In this document: positions 63,765 to 64,000 of the stretch, piece by piece | How the letters are laid out: each line of letters opens with the position of its first letter | Numbering within the stretch: position 1 is the first letter of the stretch | Assembly (NCBI RefSeq): GCF_002892795.1 | Contig: NZ_PJMC01000012.1 | Location: 103,236 to 167,235, forward strand | Length of the DNA: 64,000 nucleotides | Direction of reading: 5' to 3' | Origin: Arthrobacter sp. AFG20 | GTDB taxonomy: Bacteria; Actinomycetota; Actinomycetes; Actinomycetales; Micrococcaceae | Notes under the pieces: model-generated | Told to the model about the DNA's origin: nothing | Databases searched by the model: none | What the model saw: only the letters and a program-made list of their open reading frames with translations | Made by a program: the position numbers and the translations under genes

Positions 63765-64000
63765 TTAGCCGTTGATGATTTGGGGGACGCCAAGGTGCTT
63801 GAGGCCTTCGACGCCGAATTCGAGGCCGTAGCCGGACTGCTTGGCTCCGCCGAAGGGGACACGGGGGTCCACGGCGCCGTGTTTGTTGATCCAGACGGTA
63901 CCTGCTTCGATGCGGGCAGCGACTTCGCGGGCGGCCGTGAGATCCGGGGACCAGACCGAGGCGCCGAGTCCGACGTCGAGCGCGTTGGCGTATTCGATGG
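63765..64000 (-). CDS. Aldehyde dehydrogenase, C-terminal part (runs off the window)
   Basis: The last 78 codons of an NAD(P)-dependent aldehyde dehydrogenase. Visible are LGASVWSPDL, AREVAARIEAGTVWINKHG, and the conserved PFGGAKQSGYGLEFGVEGL near the end. The catalytic Cys and Glu lie outside the window. The substrate cannot be inferred. Stop TAA (tta at 63765-63767); 5' end beyond 64000. Confidence 0.9.
   Translation of the reverse strand, partial: IEYANALDVGLGASVWSPDLTAAREVAARIEAGTVWINKHGAVDPRVPFGGAKQSGYGLEFGVEGLKHLGVPQIING

Overview
This is a 64 kb stretch of chromosome from a high-GC actinobacterium. Gene content, codon use and gene order point to the Micrococcaceae, most likely Arthrobacter or Pseudarthrobacter. 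The genus call is an inference from recognised proteins and synteny, not from a search. I see no tRNA, rRNA, CRISPR array, phage or insertion sequence.

Region 1 (1-9.4 kb) looks like a stress and accessory block. It holds a glycerophosphodiester phosphodiesterase, a pyruvate-oxidase-like ThDP enzyme, a glycerate kinase gene interrupted by one in-frame TAA, a small membrane protein, a short-chain dehydrogenase, several acidic disordered proteins, a uracil permease and a RutE/HadB-type reductase. Region 2 (9.4-25.9 kb) is mixed metabolism and housekeeping: phosphoglucomutase, a NERD protein, a DUF4190 protein, an amidase abutting a phosphotransferase-fold kinase, rhodanese, prephenate dehydratase, a diacylglycerol-kinase-like lipid kinase, SerRS, a HAD phosphatase, a SatD-like protein, inorganic pyrophosphatase, a D,D-carboxypeptidase, a zinc metalloprotease and TilS.

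Region 3 (25.9-44.7 kb) is the conserved actinobacterial block hpt-ftsH-folE-folP-folB-folK-DUF3180-bPH-bPH-DUF2520-panC, followed after an insertion (MFS exporter and two tandem alpha/beta hydrolases) by lysS, lsr2 and clpC. Many of these genes overlap by 4-20 bases and look co-transcribed. Region 4 (44.7-50.2 kb) has an S9 peptidase, a short N-acetylglutamate synthase and a dihydroxyacetone kinase operon (dhaK-dhaL-dhaM) driven by the phosphotransferase system. Region 5 (50.2-64 kb) carries the genome-integrity genes mutY, disA and radA. Between disA and radA lie prfC, a beta-ketoacyl synthase and a mirror-image duplication of a YcnI protein plus a His-containing membrane protein. An FUSC exporter-like gene and the 3' end of an aldehyde dehydrogenase close the window.

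The strongest leads are the mirror-image YcnI/membrane-protein module (a candidate copper-handling system), the nonsense-interrupted glycerate kinase, the DUF2520 protein next to panC, the conserved DUF3180-bPH-bPH membrane set, and a series of long intergenic palindromes plus a perfect 55-bp tandem repeat.
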